This document shows positions 7,740 to 16,299 of a stretch of DNA of 64,000 nt, piece after piece. Source of the stretch: Roseateles oligotrophus. Lineage in GTDB: Bacteria > Pseudomonadota > Gammaproteobacteria > Burkholderiales > Burkholderiaceae_C. Positions within the stretch are counted from its first letter, which is position 1; each line of letters starts with the position of its first letter. Both the position numbers and the translations under genes were made by a program. Below the pieces are notes generated by a model. That model was not told the DNA's origin. It ran no database searches and was given only the letters and a program-made list of their open reading frames with translations. The stretch covers positions 62,001 through 126,000 of the forward strand of contig NZ_JACHLP010000003.1 of the NCBI RefSeq assembly GCF_014204525.1, written 5' to 3'.

Positions 7740-10487
7740 ATGCACCTGATCCCCGCGCTGCGCCTCACGCTCACCCTGAGCTTGCTCGCCCCGGCCCTCA
7801 ACCTCCAAGCCCAGACCAAGCCCGCTGTGCAAGCCGGCTTGGCCGCCTTGCACAGCGTCGAAGGCATCAGCGAATACCGCCTGCCCAACGGCCTGCAGGT
7901 ACTGCTGGCGCCCGACCCCTCCAAGCCCAGCACCACGGTCAATATGACCTACCGGGTGGGCTCCAAGCACGAGAACTACGGCGAGACGGGCATGGCCCAT
8001 CTGCTGGAGCATCTGGTCTTCAAGGGCTCGCCCCGCCACCCCAATCCCTGGGCCGAGTTCAGCCGCCGCGGCCTCAATGCCAATGGCACGACGGACCTGG
8101 ACCGCACCAATTACTTCGCCAGCTTCGCCGCCGAGCCCGAGAACCTGCGCTGGTATCTGGCCTGGCAGGCCGACGCCATGGTCAACAGCCGCATCGCCCG
8201 CCGCGACCTGGCCACCGAGATGACGGTGGTGCGCAACGAGATGGAGATCGGCGAAAACAAGCCCGATAACATCTTGTTCGAGCGCACTCTGGCCGCCATG
8301 TACCAGTGGCACAACTACGGCAAGAGCGTGATCGGTGCGCGCGCCGATGTGGAGAATGTGGACATCCCGCGCCTGCAGGCCTTCTACCGCCGCTACTACC
8401 AGCCGGACAACGCCACCCTCATCATCAGCGGCCGCTTCGAAGCCCGGCAGACCCTGGCCTGGGTGCAGCAGAGCTTTGGCGCCATCCCCGCCCCCAAGCG
8501 TCGCCTGCCCAAGTTCTACACCCTGGACCCGGCCCAGGACGGCGAACGCGCCGTCACCGTGCGGCGCAGCGGCGGCGTGGCCAGCCTGACGGCGGCCTAT
8601 CACGTGCCGGCCGGGCCGGCGCCGGACTATGCGGCGATCGAGCTGCTCCGGGGCGTGCTGAGCACGCCGCCCGCCGGCCGTCTGTACCAGCGCCTGGTGG
8701 CCGAAAAAAAGCTGGCCAGCCAGGTCAGCGCCTTCAGCATGCCGCTGGCCGAGCCGGGCTTTCTGCTGCTGGGCGCCGAGCTCAAGGCCGGCGCCGAGCT
8801 GAGCGAGTTGCAGGCCGAGCTGCTGCGCGTGCTGGAACTAGAGCTGGCCAGCGCGCCCATCAGCACGGCCGAGCTGGAGCGCGCCCGCACACGCTGGCTC
8901 AATCGCTGGGAGCAGCAGTTCACCGACGCCGAGCAGGTCGGCCTGGCCCTGTCGGAGAGCGTGGCCCAGGGCGATTGGCGCCTGTTCTTCCAGCTGCGCG
9001 ACCGCGTCAAGGCGCTCAATCTGGCCGATCTGCAGCGGGTGGCGCAAAGCTATCTGCGCCCGGCCAATCGCACCCTGGCCAGCTATCTCCCGACGGCGCA
9101 GCCGCAGCGCGCGCCGGCCCCGCAGCTGCTCGATGCCGGCGCGCAGCTGCGCGACTTCAAGCCCGGCCCGGCGGCCGCCGCCGTGCCGCCCTTCGAGGCC
9201 TCGCCGGCCGAGGTCCAGCGCCTCAGCCAGATCGACCGCCTGGGCAACGGCCTGCGCCTGGCCCTGCTGCCCAAGCCCACCCGCGGCGGGGCGGTGCAAA
9301 ACCTGCTGAGCCTGCAGATGGGCGACGCCCAAAGCCTGCGAGGCCAGGCGGCGGTGGCCGAGCTGGCCGCCGCCCTGCTGGACAAGGGCACGCAAAGCCT
9401 GGACCGGCAAGCCCTGCGCGACCGCATGGACGCGCTGAAGATGGAGCTGCAGATCAGCGCCAGCGCCGAGAACCTGAACCTGGCCTGGAGCACCCGCCGC
9501 CCCCATGCCGAGCAGGCCCTGGCCCTGGTCGCCCAGCTGCTGCGCCAGCCCCGCTTCAGCGCCGACGGCCTGGAAGAGGTGCGCGCCCAGGCCCTGGGCC
9601 AGTTGCAGGCCCAGCGCGACGACCCCGAGGCCCTGGCCGGCAATGCCCTGAACCTGCTGTTTGACGGCGGCGCGGCCTGGCCGCGCTTTGATGTGCGCCA
9701 CGCCCGCAGCTTTGCGGAGATGGAGGCCGATCTGCAGGCCGTCACCCTGGCCCAGGTGCAGGACTTCCAGCGCCGCTTCTACGGCGCCGCCCAGGCCCAG
9801 TTCGCCGCCGTGGGCGACTTCGACGCCCAGGCCCTGCGCCAGGCCGCGGCCCAGGCGCTGGGCGATTGGCACGCCGCCCAGCCCTATGCCCATGCCCCCC
9901 TGCCCTACCGCGCCTTGCCCGGCCAGCGAAGCCAGCTGCTGACGCCCGACAAGCAGAACGCCGTCTTCAACGCCCGCCTGGGCCTGCCCCTCAACGAAGA
10001 CCATGCGGACTATGTCGCGCTCAGCCTGGTCAACCAGATGCTGGGCGGCAGCAGCGACTCGCGGCTGTGGAAGCGCATCCGCGAGCGCGAGGGCCTGTCC
10101 TACAGCGTCTGGTCATTCCTGAGCTGGGGCGAGCAAGACCTGAACAGCAGCTGGCATCTGGGCGCCTTGTTCGCGCCGCAAAACCGCGCCAAGGTCGAAC
10201 AGGCCTTTGACGAGGAACTGGCCCTGGCGCTGAGCCAGGGCTTCAGCGCCCGCGAGCTGCGCGAGGCCCAGCAAGCCATGCTCAGCGACCGCCGCCTGGC
10301 CCGCGCCCAGGACCCGCTGCTGGCCGCCACGCTGGCCCAAAACCTCTTCATGGGCCGCGATGCCCTGCGCTCGCAGGCGGTGGACGAGGCAATCGCCAAG
10401 CTGAGCCTGGAGCAGGTCAATAGCGCCCTGCGCCGCTACCTCAAGCCGGCCGATTTCCAGCGCCTGTGGGTGGGCGACTTCAAGTAA
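7740..10487 (+). CDS. M16-family zinc metallopeptidase (pitrilysin-type), two fused halves
   Basis: A 915-residue predicted periplasmic zinc protease. The chosen ATG has GGAAG upstream at ribosome-site distance and begins a clear signal peptide ending near NLQAQ; an earlier in-frame start would place charged residues before it. The inverted zinc motif HLLEH is at residues 87-91, and the third ligand Glu is at about 167 in VVRNEMEIGE, 76 residues on, as in the family. The second half repeats the M16 fold (LGNGLRLALLPKPTRGG) without an HxxEH motif, so it is the usual non-catalytic partner domain in the same chain. The stop overlaps the convergent LysR gene by 8 bp. Confidence 0.93.
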   Translation: MHLIPALRLTLTLSLLAPALNLQAQTKPAVQAGLAALHSVEGISEYRLPNGLQVLLAPDPSKPSTTVNMTYRVGSKHENYGETGMAHLLEHLVFKGSPRHPNPWAEFSRRGLNANGTTDLDRTNYFASFAAEPENLRWYLAWQADAMVNSRIARRDLATEMTVVRNEMEIGENKPDNILFERTLAAMYQWHNYGKSVIGARADVENVDIPRLQAFYRRYYQPDNATLIISGRFEARQTLAWVQQSFGAIPAPKRRLPKFYTLDPAQDGERAVTVRRSGGVASLTAAYHVPAGPAPDYAAIELLRGVLSTPPAGRLYQRLVAEKKLASQVSAFSMPLAEPGFLLLGAELKAGAELSELQAELLRVLELELASAPISTAELERARTRWLNRWEQQFTDAEQVGLALSESVAQGDWRLFFQLRDRVKALNLADLQRVAQSYLRPANRTLASYLPTAQPQRAPAPQLLDAGAQLRDFKPGPAAAAVPPFEASPAEVQRLSQIDRLGNGLRLALLPKPTRGGAVQNLLSLQMGDAQSLRGQAAVAELAAALLDKGTQSLDRQALRDRMDALKMELQISASAENLNLAWSTRRPHAEQALALVAQLLRQPRFSADGLEEVRAQALGQLQAQRDDPEALAGNALNLLFDGGAAWPRFDVRHARSFAEMEADLQAVTLAQVQDFQRRFYGAAQAQFAAVGDFDAQALRQAAAQALGDWHAAQPYAHAPLPYRALPGQRSQLLTPDKQNAVFNARLGLPLNEDHADYVALSLVNQMLGGSSDSRLWKRIREREGLSYSVWSFLSWGEQDLNSSWHLGALFAPQNRAKVEQAFDEELALALSQGFSARELREAQQAMLSDRRLARAQDPLLAATLAQNLFMGRDALRSQAVDEAIAKLSLEQVNSALRRYLKPADFQRLWVGDFK

Positions 10488-11409
10488 GGGCGGACTCAGG
10501 CGGCAACTGATCCCAGTACGGCCATTCCAGATCGAAGCGCTGGGCCAGAAAGTCCACAAAAGTCCGCAACAGCAAGGGTTGGTGGCGGCGGCTGGTGTAG
10601 ACGGCATGCAGGCCCAGGCGCTCGGGCTCGTAGTCGGGCAGCAGGCGGACCAGCTCGTCACGCGCCAACGCCGGGCCGACCAGATAGGTGGGCAGCAGTG
10701 CGATGCCCGCGCCGGCCAGCACGGCCTGCTGCAGCACCGTGGTCTCGTTGGCGCGCAGACGCACCTCGGGCAGGGCGATCACCAGCTCCTCCTCGCCGCG
10801 CCGCAGCCGCCACTCGTCGCGGCCGAAACGGGCATGGCCCAGGCAGGCATGCCGGGCCAGCTCGGCCGGGGCCTCAGGCCGGCCCTGGCGGGCCAGATAG
10901 CTGGGCGCCGCGCACACCACCGAGCGGCACCAGCTCAGGCGTCGGGCGATCAGCTGCGGGTCCAGCTGATTGCTGATGCGCAGGGCCAGGTCGATGCGCT
11001 CCTCCACCAGATTGACCGTGTGCTCCAGCGCCATCACCTCGATCTGGGTCAGCGGATGCAGCTGCAAGAACGCCGCCACCGCCTGGGCCAGATGGATTTG
11101 CGCGAAAGAGGAGCTGGCGGTGATGCGCAAACGCCCCTGCACGCTGCGCAAATGCTCGCCGGCGGCCTGGCGCGTCTCCTCGGCCAGCTCCACCATCTGG
11201 CGGCAGCTGCCCAGGGCTTGCAGGCCCGCGTCGGTGAGGCTCAGGCGCCGGGTGCTGCGCTGCAAGAGGCGCGCACCCAGCCATTGCTCCAAGGCCTCCA
11301 GATGGCGCGAAGCCATGGCGCGCGACAGCTCCAGCGCCTCGGCCGCCGCCGTCAGGCTGCCGCGGTCCACCACCTCCACAAAAACCTGCATGGCTCGCAG
11401 CCTATCCAT
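10480..11409 (-). CDS. LysR-family transcriptional regulator
   Basis: A 309-residue regulator with the N-terminal LysR helix-turn-helix (MQVFVEVVDRGSLTAAAEAL and the recognition segment SRAMASRHLEALEQWLGARL). A LysR substrate-binding fold follows. It is divergent from the metallo-beta-lactamase-fold gene, with a 120-bp gap that should hold both promoters, so the MBL-DsbA pair is the most likely target. The inducer is unknown. Its 3' end overlaps the M16 peptidase gene. Confidence 0.93.
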   Translation of the reverse strand: MDRLRAMQVFVEVVDRGSLTAAAEALELSRAMASRHLEALEQWLGARLLQRSTRRLSLTDAGLQALGSCRQMVELAEETRQAAGEHLRSVQGRLRITASSSFAQIHLAQAVAAFLQLHPLTQIEVMALEHTVNLVEERIDLALRISNQLDPQLIARRLSWCRSVVCAAPSYLARQGRPEAPAELARHACLGHARFGRDEWRLRRGEEELVIALPEVRLRANETTVLQQAVLAGAGIALLPTYLVGPALARDELVRLLPDYEPERLGLHAVYTSRRHQPLLLRTFVDFLAQRFDLEWPYWDQLPPESALT

Positions 11410-11529
11410 GGTTCACACGCCTTTCGCCCGCCTTGATTCGCTCAGTTTATGCAACAAACCATCTTCAAAACCGCTGTTTATCAAATGAGTCGGCGCAAAT
11501 AAAGTTCATCCCATCGCAACACACACCGG

Positions 11530-12459
11530 ATGAACACCATGTCTTCACGTCAGCAATTCCCCCGCTTCAGCAATGTTTTCAAGGCCCTCAGCCTGAGCCT
11601 GCTGGCCGCCACCAGCCTGATGGCCGTGCAGGGCTCGGCCGCCGCGGCCGAGGCCGCCGCCCCGCTGGCCCTGACCGTCATCAACCATGGCCCGGCCAGC
11701 TTCCACGTCAACTCGGTGCTGGTCAGCGGCGCCAAGGAAGCCGTGCTGCTGGACAGCGGCTTCACCCGCGCCGACGCCCTGCGCGTGGCGGCTGCCGTGC
11801 TGGACAGCGGCAAGAAGCTGAGCACCATCTACGTCTCCGCCGCCGACCCCGACTACTACTTCGGCCTGGAAGTGCTGCATGCCGAATTCCCCGAAGCCAA
11901 GATCGTGGCCAGCGCCCAGACCCTGAAGAAGATCCAGGCCTCGGTCGCCGGCAAGGTCCAGTTCTGGGGCCCCAAGCTGGGTGGCAACGCACCTCGCAAG
12001 CCCGTCCTGCCCGAGCTGATGGCCGGCAACAGCCTGCAGCTGGAAGGCCAGACCCTGGAAGTGCGCGGCCTGGATGACAGCCTGGCCCACCGCAGCTATG
12101 TGTGGATCCCGTCCATCAAGGCCGTGGTCGGTGGCGTCAACATCTTCGGCGGCCTGCATGCCTGGACGGCCGACACCCAAAGCGCCGCCGAACGCGCCGC
12201 CTGGGTCGCCAAGATCGATGCCATCAGCGCGCTCAAGCCCCTGACCGTGGTGCCGGGCCATATGCTGCCCGGCACGGCGCAGGACGCCTCCAGCCTGGCC
12301 TACACCCGCGAATACCTGGTCCGCTTCGAAAACGAGCTGCCCAGGGCCAAGGACGCCGCCAGCCTGATCGAGACCATGAAGAAGGCCTACCCGCAAGCCG
12401 GTCTGGGCATCGCGCTGGACATCGGCGCCAAGGTCAACAAGGGCGAGATGAAATGGTGA
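11530..12459 (+). CDS. Secreted MBL-fold protein with degenerate metal site
   Basis: A 309-residue protein with a signal peptide ending in an Ala-rich stretch near residue 40, followed by a metallo-beta-lactamase fold (HVNSVLVSGAKEAVLLDSG). The canonical HxHxDH metal motif is replaced: residues 104-109 read A-A-D-P-D-Y, so both first His and the final His are lost and only the Asp (108) is kept. Later family segments (GGVNIFGGLHAW, VVPGHMLPG) are still present. This suggests altered metal binding or a non-hydrolytic role. It overlaps the start of the DsbA-like gene by 7 bp, so the two are probably co-transcribed and translationally coupled. Confidence 0.82.
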   Translation: MNTMSSRQQFPRFSNVFKALSLSLLAATSLMAVQGSAAAAEAAAPLALTVINHGPASFHVNSVLVSGAKEAVLLDSGFTRADALRVAAAVLDSGKKLSTIYVSAADPDYYFGLEVLHAEFPEAKIVASAQTLKKIQASVAGKVQFWGPKLGGNAPRKPVLPELMAGNSLQLEGQTLEVRGLDDSLAHRSYVWIPSIKAVVGGVNIFGGLHAWTADTQSAAERAAWVAKIDAISALKPLTVVPGHMLPGTAQDASSLAYTREYLVRFENELPRAKDAASLIETMKKAYPQAGLGIALDIGAKVNKGEMKW

Positions 12460-13130
12460 ACCAGCTCCCCGCCACGCTGCACTACATCTACGACCCCATG
12501 TGCGGCTGGTGCTACGGCGCCGCGCCCCTGGTCCAGGCGGCGGCCCAGCTGCCCGGGCTGACGCTGCAGCTGCATGGCGGGGGCATGTTTGCCGGCAGTG
12601 CCCGGCGCCCGGTGACGCCGGAGCTGCAAGCCTATGTGGCCCCGCATGACCGGCGCATCGCCGCGCTCAGCGGCCAGCCCTTTGGCAGCGCTTACACCGA
12701 GGGCTTGCTGAAGGATCTGGGCGCGGTGCTGGACTCCGGCCCGCCCATCACGGCCATCCTGGCGGCACAGCAGCTGGGTGGTGCCCAGCAAGGCCTGGCC
12801 ATGCTGGGCCGCATCCAGCAAGCGCACTATGTGCAGGGCCGCCGGGTGGCCGAGGCCGAGGTCTTGCAGACATTGGCGCTGGCGCAGGGCCTGGAGGCCG
12901 AGGCCTTTGCCACAGCCTTCCAGGCCCTCAGCGGCCCGGCCACGCTGGCCCACCTCGCGGCCAGCCGGCAGCTGATGCAGGCGGCGCGGGTGCAGGGTTT
13001 CCCAAACCTGGTGCTGGAGCGCGCAGATGGCCGGCTGCAAAGCTTGGAACTGAGCCGCTTCCACGGCCAGCCAGCACCATGGGCCGACTATTTGCGCGGC
13101 ACCCTGCAGGCGGACGTCACGCCCGCCTGA
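12453..13130 (+). CDS. DsbA-family (FrnE-like) thioredoxin-fold oxidoreductase
   Basis: Predicted 225-residue thioredoxin-fold protein. The active-site motif C-G-W-C sits at residues 17-20 in DPMCGWCYGAAPL, close to the N-terminus and without a signal peptide. This is typical of cytoplasmic FrnE/DsbA-like proteins rather than the periplasmic enzyme. The rest is the inserted helical domain of the family, and the cis-Pro-like loop is in QGFPNLVLERADG. The start was chosen at the ATG overlapping the MBL stop, because it places the CxxC where the family has it. It forms an apparent operon with the MBL gene and is followed by the palindromic element at 13147. Confidence 0.88.
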   Translation: MVNQLPATLHYIYDPMCGWCYGAAPLVQAAAQLPGLTLQLHGGGMFAGSARRPVTPELQAYVAPHDRRIAALSGQPFGSAYTEGLLKDLGAVLDSGPPITAILAAQQLGGAQQGLAMLGRIQQAHYVQGRRVAEAEVLQTLALAQGLEAEAFATAFQALSGPATLAHLAASRQLMQAARVQGFPNLVLERADGRLQSLELSRFHGQPAPWADYLRGTLQADVTPA

Positions 13131-13146
13131 AGCCCGGCGGCCCGCT

Positions 13147-13292
13147 CTGAGGGTGTGAACTTTTGTAGCGAGCGGCTGCCAGGCTAGGCGGACGGAGCGC
13201 AGGAACCGGAACGTACTTCCTGTACGTGAGGATTCCGAGCACCGCCCAACGACGCATGGCGGCCGCGCAGCAAAAAGTTCTCATCCTCTCAG
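13147..13292. repeat. Long imperfect palindromic element between convergent genes
   Basis: About 146 bp that folds back on itself. The left arm begins CTGAGGGTGTGAACTTTT and the complement of the right arm begins CTGAGAGGATGAGAACTTTT. The centre is ACGTAC-TTCCT-GTACGT at 13211-13227. It fills the gap between the DsbA gene and the convergent hybrid kinase, covers the kinase stop codon, and would work as a two-way terminator. Its size and symmetry look like a mobile palindromic repeat found elsewhere in such genomes; no second full copy is seen in this window. Confidence 0.6.
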
Positions 13293-15049
13293 GCCGCCGC
13301 CAAGGCCGTCTTGATGGCGGCCACCAGCTGCGCCTCCAGCACCGGCTTGTGCAAGACCTGCAGGCCGGCCGCGCTGGCTTCCTGCAGGCGCTCGGGGCAG
13401 GTGTCGCCGGTAATCAGAATGGCGGGCAGGCCGGGCAGCGCGCCACGCAGGGAGCGCACCGCCGACAGGCCTTCATCGCCGCCTTGCAGGCGCAGATCGG
13501 TCAGCACGAGATCGGGCCGGCGCTGCAAGCTCTTCACCACCGCCTCGCGGGCGCTGCGCGCCAGGCTGACGTCGCAGCCATGGCTGTTCAGCAAAGCCTG
13601 CATGGCGACGCGCACCGGCTCCTCGTTGTCCAGCACCAGCACATGCAGATGCGGCAGCTGCGGGCCGGCACCGTCGCTCTGCGCGGCGGCGTGCAGGATG
13701 GGGTCGCAGACGGCGGCAATGCTGAGGCTGAAGCAACTGCCCTCGCCCGGCGCCGAGGCCAGGCTGAGGTGCAGGTCCAGCAGGTCCACCAGACGGTTGA
13801 CGATGGACAGGCCCAGGCCCAGGCCCTTGGCCCGGTCGCGCTCGCCGCCGATCTGGTAGAACTCCTCGAAGATCTGGGCCTGCTCGGGCGCCGCGATGCC
13901 GGGGCCGGTGTCCTGCACATCGATGCGCCACAGACCCTCGGTCCCGGCGCCGGCCCTTTGCACGCGGATGTCGATGCGGCCGTGGGGGGTGTATTTGATG
14001 GCGTTGTCGACCAGATTGCGCAGCACCCGCTCCAGCAGCAAGGGGTCGGACTCCACATACACATCGGCCGGGCAATCCAGGCCCAGGTTCAGGCCCTTGC
14101 TCTGCGCCGCGGCCTGGAATTCCTGGCTCAGGCGGGTCAGCCACAAGCTCAGCGAGAACACCTGGTTCTCCACCCTCACCACCTGGGCGTCCAGCTTGGA
14201 GATGTCCAGCAGCGCATCCATCTGCGAGGTCAGCGACTGCAGGGCCTGATTCATCTGGCCCACGATGGTGGCCGAGCCAGGATCCAGCGACCGCCGTGCC
14301 AGGGCCGAGCCGAACAGGGACAGGGTGTGCATGGGCTGGCGCAAATCATGGCTGGCCGAGGCCAGGAAACGGGTGCGCGAGAGCATGGCGCTCTCGGCCT
14401 GCTGCAAGGCCAGGCGCAGCTGCTGATTGCTCTTGATCTGGCTGTGCCGTATCGCCACCGAGTCCACGAAGACGCTGTAGGCATCGCGGGCCAGAAAGGC
14501 CAGCACCCAGGCAAAGCCGAGAATCAGAAAGCCCAGCGCCCAGTCCAGCCAGCGCGCCTCATACATGCCCGAGTGGCCCAGCCAGGCCACGCAATTGGCC
14601 AGCGAGACCGGCAGCAGAAACATCAGCAAGACCGGCCAATAGCCGGCCGTCGAGGCCACCGCGCCGGCGCACAAGCCCAGCAGGATGATGGTCTGCACCA
14701 TGCGCTCGAAGTCGCTCATCCAGGGTACAAACACCAGGGACAGGCTGAACAGCAGGCCGCTCAGCGCACTCAGCCACACGGCCCACTGCAGGCGGCGCGC
14801 CACCGGCACATGCTGCAGATGCGGCAAGCGCCCCAGCACATACCAGCGCAGAGCCAGCGACGCAAAGACCAGACCCACCCACAAGGCGCTGAGGAGCTGG
14901 ATCGGCCCCGTATTGCCCTTGCCGACGATGACCCCGATCATCAAGGCGCTCAGCCCCACCGGCAGCGGCATGCGCCGGCCTTGCCGGGCCAACAGGCTCA
15001 GCAACTCTTCTTCGATGGGAACGTTGTCCTGTGCGGGCTTGGCGCTCAT
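13289..15049 (-). CDS. Membrane hybrid sensor histidine kinase (HisKA-HATPase-REC)
   Basis: Predicted 586-residue inner-membrane hybrid kinase. Several transmembrane helices occupy residues 28-190, with no large periplasmic sensor domain. A HisKA domain follows, with phosphorylated His234 in SASHDLRQPMHTL, then an HATPase domain (LRNLVDNAIKYTP, DTGPGIA, GLGLGLSIV). The C-terminal receiver has its acidic pair in LDNEEP, the phospho-acceptor Asp in VLTDLRLQ, and the Lys in VLHKPV. The ATG at 15049 is used; the frame stays open upstream for 83 codons, but that stretch looks non-coding. No cognate output regulator adjoins it, so it is an orphan hybrid kinase here. Confidence 0.9.
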   Translation of the reverse strand: MSAKPAQDNVPIEEELLSLLARQGRRMPLPVGLSALMIGVIVGKGNTGPIQLLSALWVGLVFASLALRWYVLGRLPHLQHVPVARRLQWAVWLSALSGLLFSLSLVFVPWMSDFERMVQTIILLGLCAGAVASTAGYWPVLLMFLLPVSLANCVAWLGHSGMYEARWLDWALGFLILGFAWVLAFLARDAYSVFVDSVAIRHSQIKSNQQLRLALQQAESAMLSRTRFLASASHDLRQPMHTLSLFGSALARRSLDPGSATIVGQMNQALQSLTSQMDALLDISKLDAQVVRVENQVFSLSLWLTRLSQEFQAAAQSKGLNLGLDCPADVYVESDPLLLERVLRNLVDNAIKYTPHGRIDIRVQRAGAGTEGLWRIDVQDTGPGIAAPEQAQIFEEFYQIGGERDRAKGLGLGLSIVNRLVDLLDLHLSLASAPGEGSCFSLSIAAVCDPILHAAAQSDGAGPQLPHLHVLVLDNEEPVRVAMQALLNSHGCDVSLARSAREAVVKSLQRRPDLVLTDLRLQGGDEGLSAVRSLRGALPGLPAILITGDTCPERLQEASAAGLQVLHKPVLEAQLVAAIKTALAAA

Positions 15050-15510
15050 GCGCGCCCCGCCATGGCCGCGCCCAGCGGCCAGCCATTCGCCATGCACGTC
15101 GCCGGACCGGCACTCGCGCAATGATTCATTTGGGTCCACCCTCTGTTCTTGCAGGGTGGAAGCATACTGCCCCGGCGCAGCAGCGATTGCGCGCCCGACG
15201 GGCATATGTTTCCCAAAACGACCGGCTTGTTTTTCAAAGCACCCCGGAGCTTCCCGGAAGTCGGCAAGGACTTGAGCTAACTCAATATTCAAGCGCACAA
15301 AAAACTAGGCCGACAATCGCCGCCCTTGCGAGCATTGATTGTCGGCATAGCACTCCTCCCCTCGATCAACACGCCGAGGTCCAGGCGGCGCATCAATCTG
15401 GGACGCAGTATTGCTGCGCCCTGCCAGGCTCGCTATCCCCCTCAAGAGGGATGCCGAAAGGCATGGGTCTTGAATCCGGGTAATAGGAACATTTTTGGCT
15501 CAGGCCCCAT
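15050..15510. other. 461-bp gene-free region with stem-loops
   Basis: No credible gene. The region lies upstream of the hybrid kinase and downstream of the HD-domain gene, both on the minus strand. It contains the perfect 10-bp inverted repeat GCCGACAATC (15309-15318) / GATTGTCGGC (15337-15346). A second cluster of small stems at 15404-15464 is listed separately. Confidence 0.6.
15404..15464. repeat. Cluster of short hairpins, possible extragenic palindromic repeat
   Basis: Three adjacent stems: CGCAG/CTGCG at 15404-15418, an imperfect palindrome ATCCCCCTCAAGAGGGAT at 15435-15452, and ATGCC-GAAA-GGCAT at 15451-15464 with a GNRA-type tetraloop. The CCCTCAAGAGGG core resembles the abundant intergenic palindromes of Comamonadaceae-type genomes (recalled similarity, not searched). 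A structured RNA leader of the kinase gene is an alternative. Confidence 0.35.
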
Positions 15511-16098
15511 CTAGGCCAACATCACCCGCGCAGGCTGGCGGCGCTCGCGCAGCACATCGTCCAGCAGGTCCAGGTAGTAGGCCAGGGGCGGCGTGCGCTT
15601 GCCCGGATGCTTGGCCAGATCATCCCAGCGGCGCAGCTGCAAGGCCTGGGCCGCGAAGGGCCGAGCCAGGAAGCGCAGGCGCTGCTCGGCATTCATCGGA
15701 CCGCCCTGCAGCTCCAGCGAATAGCGTGAGGCCTGGGACAAGCCCTCGCGATAGCTCGCATCGGTGGCGACCAGATAACGCTTGGCCTGCACATGCAGGG
15801 AAATCGGCTCCAGCACCTCGGGGCCAAAGCCACCCGAGCGCAGCAGATGCAGGGCCCGCAACTCATGTCTGTCGTCGCGCAGCTCGTCATTGGCCGCGCC
15901 ATCCATCAGCTGCCCCAGATCATGCAGCAGGGCCGCCGCCACCAAGGCGTTGTCGGCATAGGCCCACTCGGCCAGCTGCGCACATTGCAAGGCATGTTCC
16001 AGGGCGCTGACGCTCTCCCGCAGCTCCAGGCGTTCGCCGGTGTAGAGCGTCGCACCGCGGCGCTCAAACAGGGCTTCAATCTTGCAAACAACATCCAT
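15511..16098 (-). CDS. HD-domain protein resembling PhnZ-type phosphonate oxygenase
   Basis: A 195-residue all-helical HD-domain protein. Candidate metal ligands are His35 (LEHALQCA), His59-Asp60 (LLHDLG), His78 (RHELRALHLL) and His102, with Lys106 in HVQAKRYL. From family knowledge, PhnZ uses His34, His58, Asp59, His80 and His104 with Lys108 as substrate ligand, so the spacing here is very close. Glu28 also matches the PhnZ Glu, whereas the partner Tyr of PhnZ is not obvious. Oxidative cleavage of a phosphonate is therefore a reasonable guess. No other phosphonate genes adjoin it, so a different phosphate-containing substrate is possible. It is divergent from the cytochrome b561 gene. Confidence 0.72.
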   Translation of the reverse strand: MDVVCKIEALFERRGATLYTGERLELRESVSALEHALQCAQLAEWAYADNALVAAALLHDLGQLMDGAANDELRDDRHELRALHLLRSGGFGPEVLEPISLHVQAKRYLVATDASYREGLSQASRYSLELQGGPMNAEQRLRFLARPFAAQALQLRRWDDLAKHPGKRTPPLAYYLDLLDDVLRERRQPARVMLA

Positions 16099-16299
16099 GC
16101 CATACCTCAGCTTCGGTCAGGGCTTCATCTTCCCCCACCGAGCATGACCCTGGCGTGACAAGCAGAAAAACCTGGTTTCAAAATGAATATGCAGAACTGT
16201 TCAAAATCGGTGAACCTTGGCATCAAGCAAGCTGAACCCGCCCAAGCACGCCTGGGTCCACACTTCAGGCATTGTCGAAACGAGCACGCATACCTCCCC

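Noticed and set aside
15050-15298. 83-codon N-terminal extension of the hybrid kinase
   Set aside because: The added residues resemble non-coding translation; the ATG at 15049 starts just before the first membrane helices.
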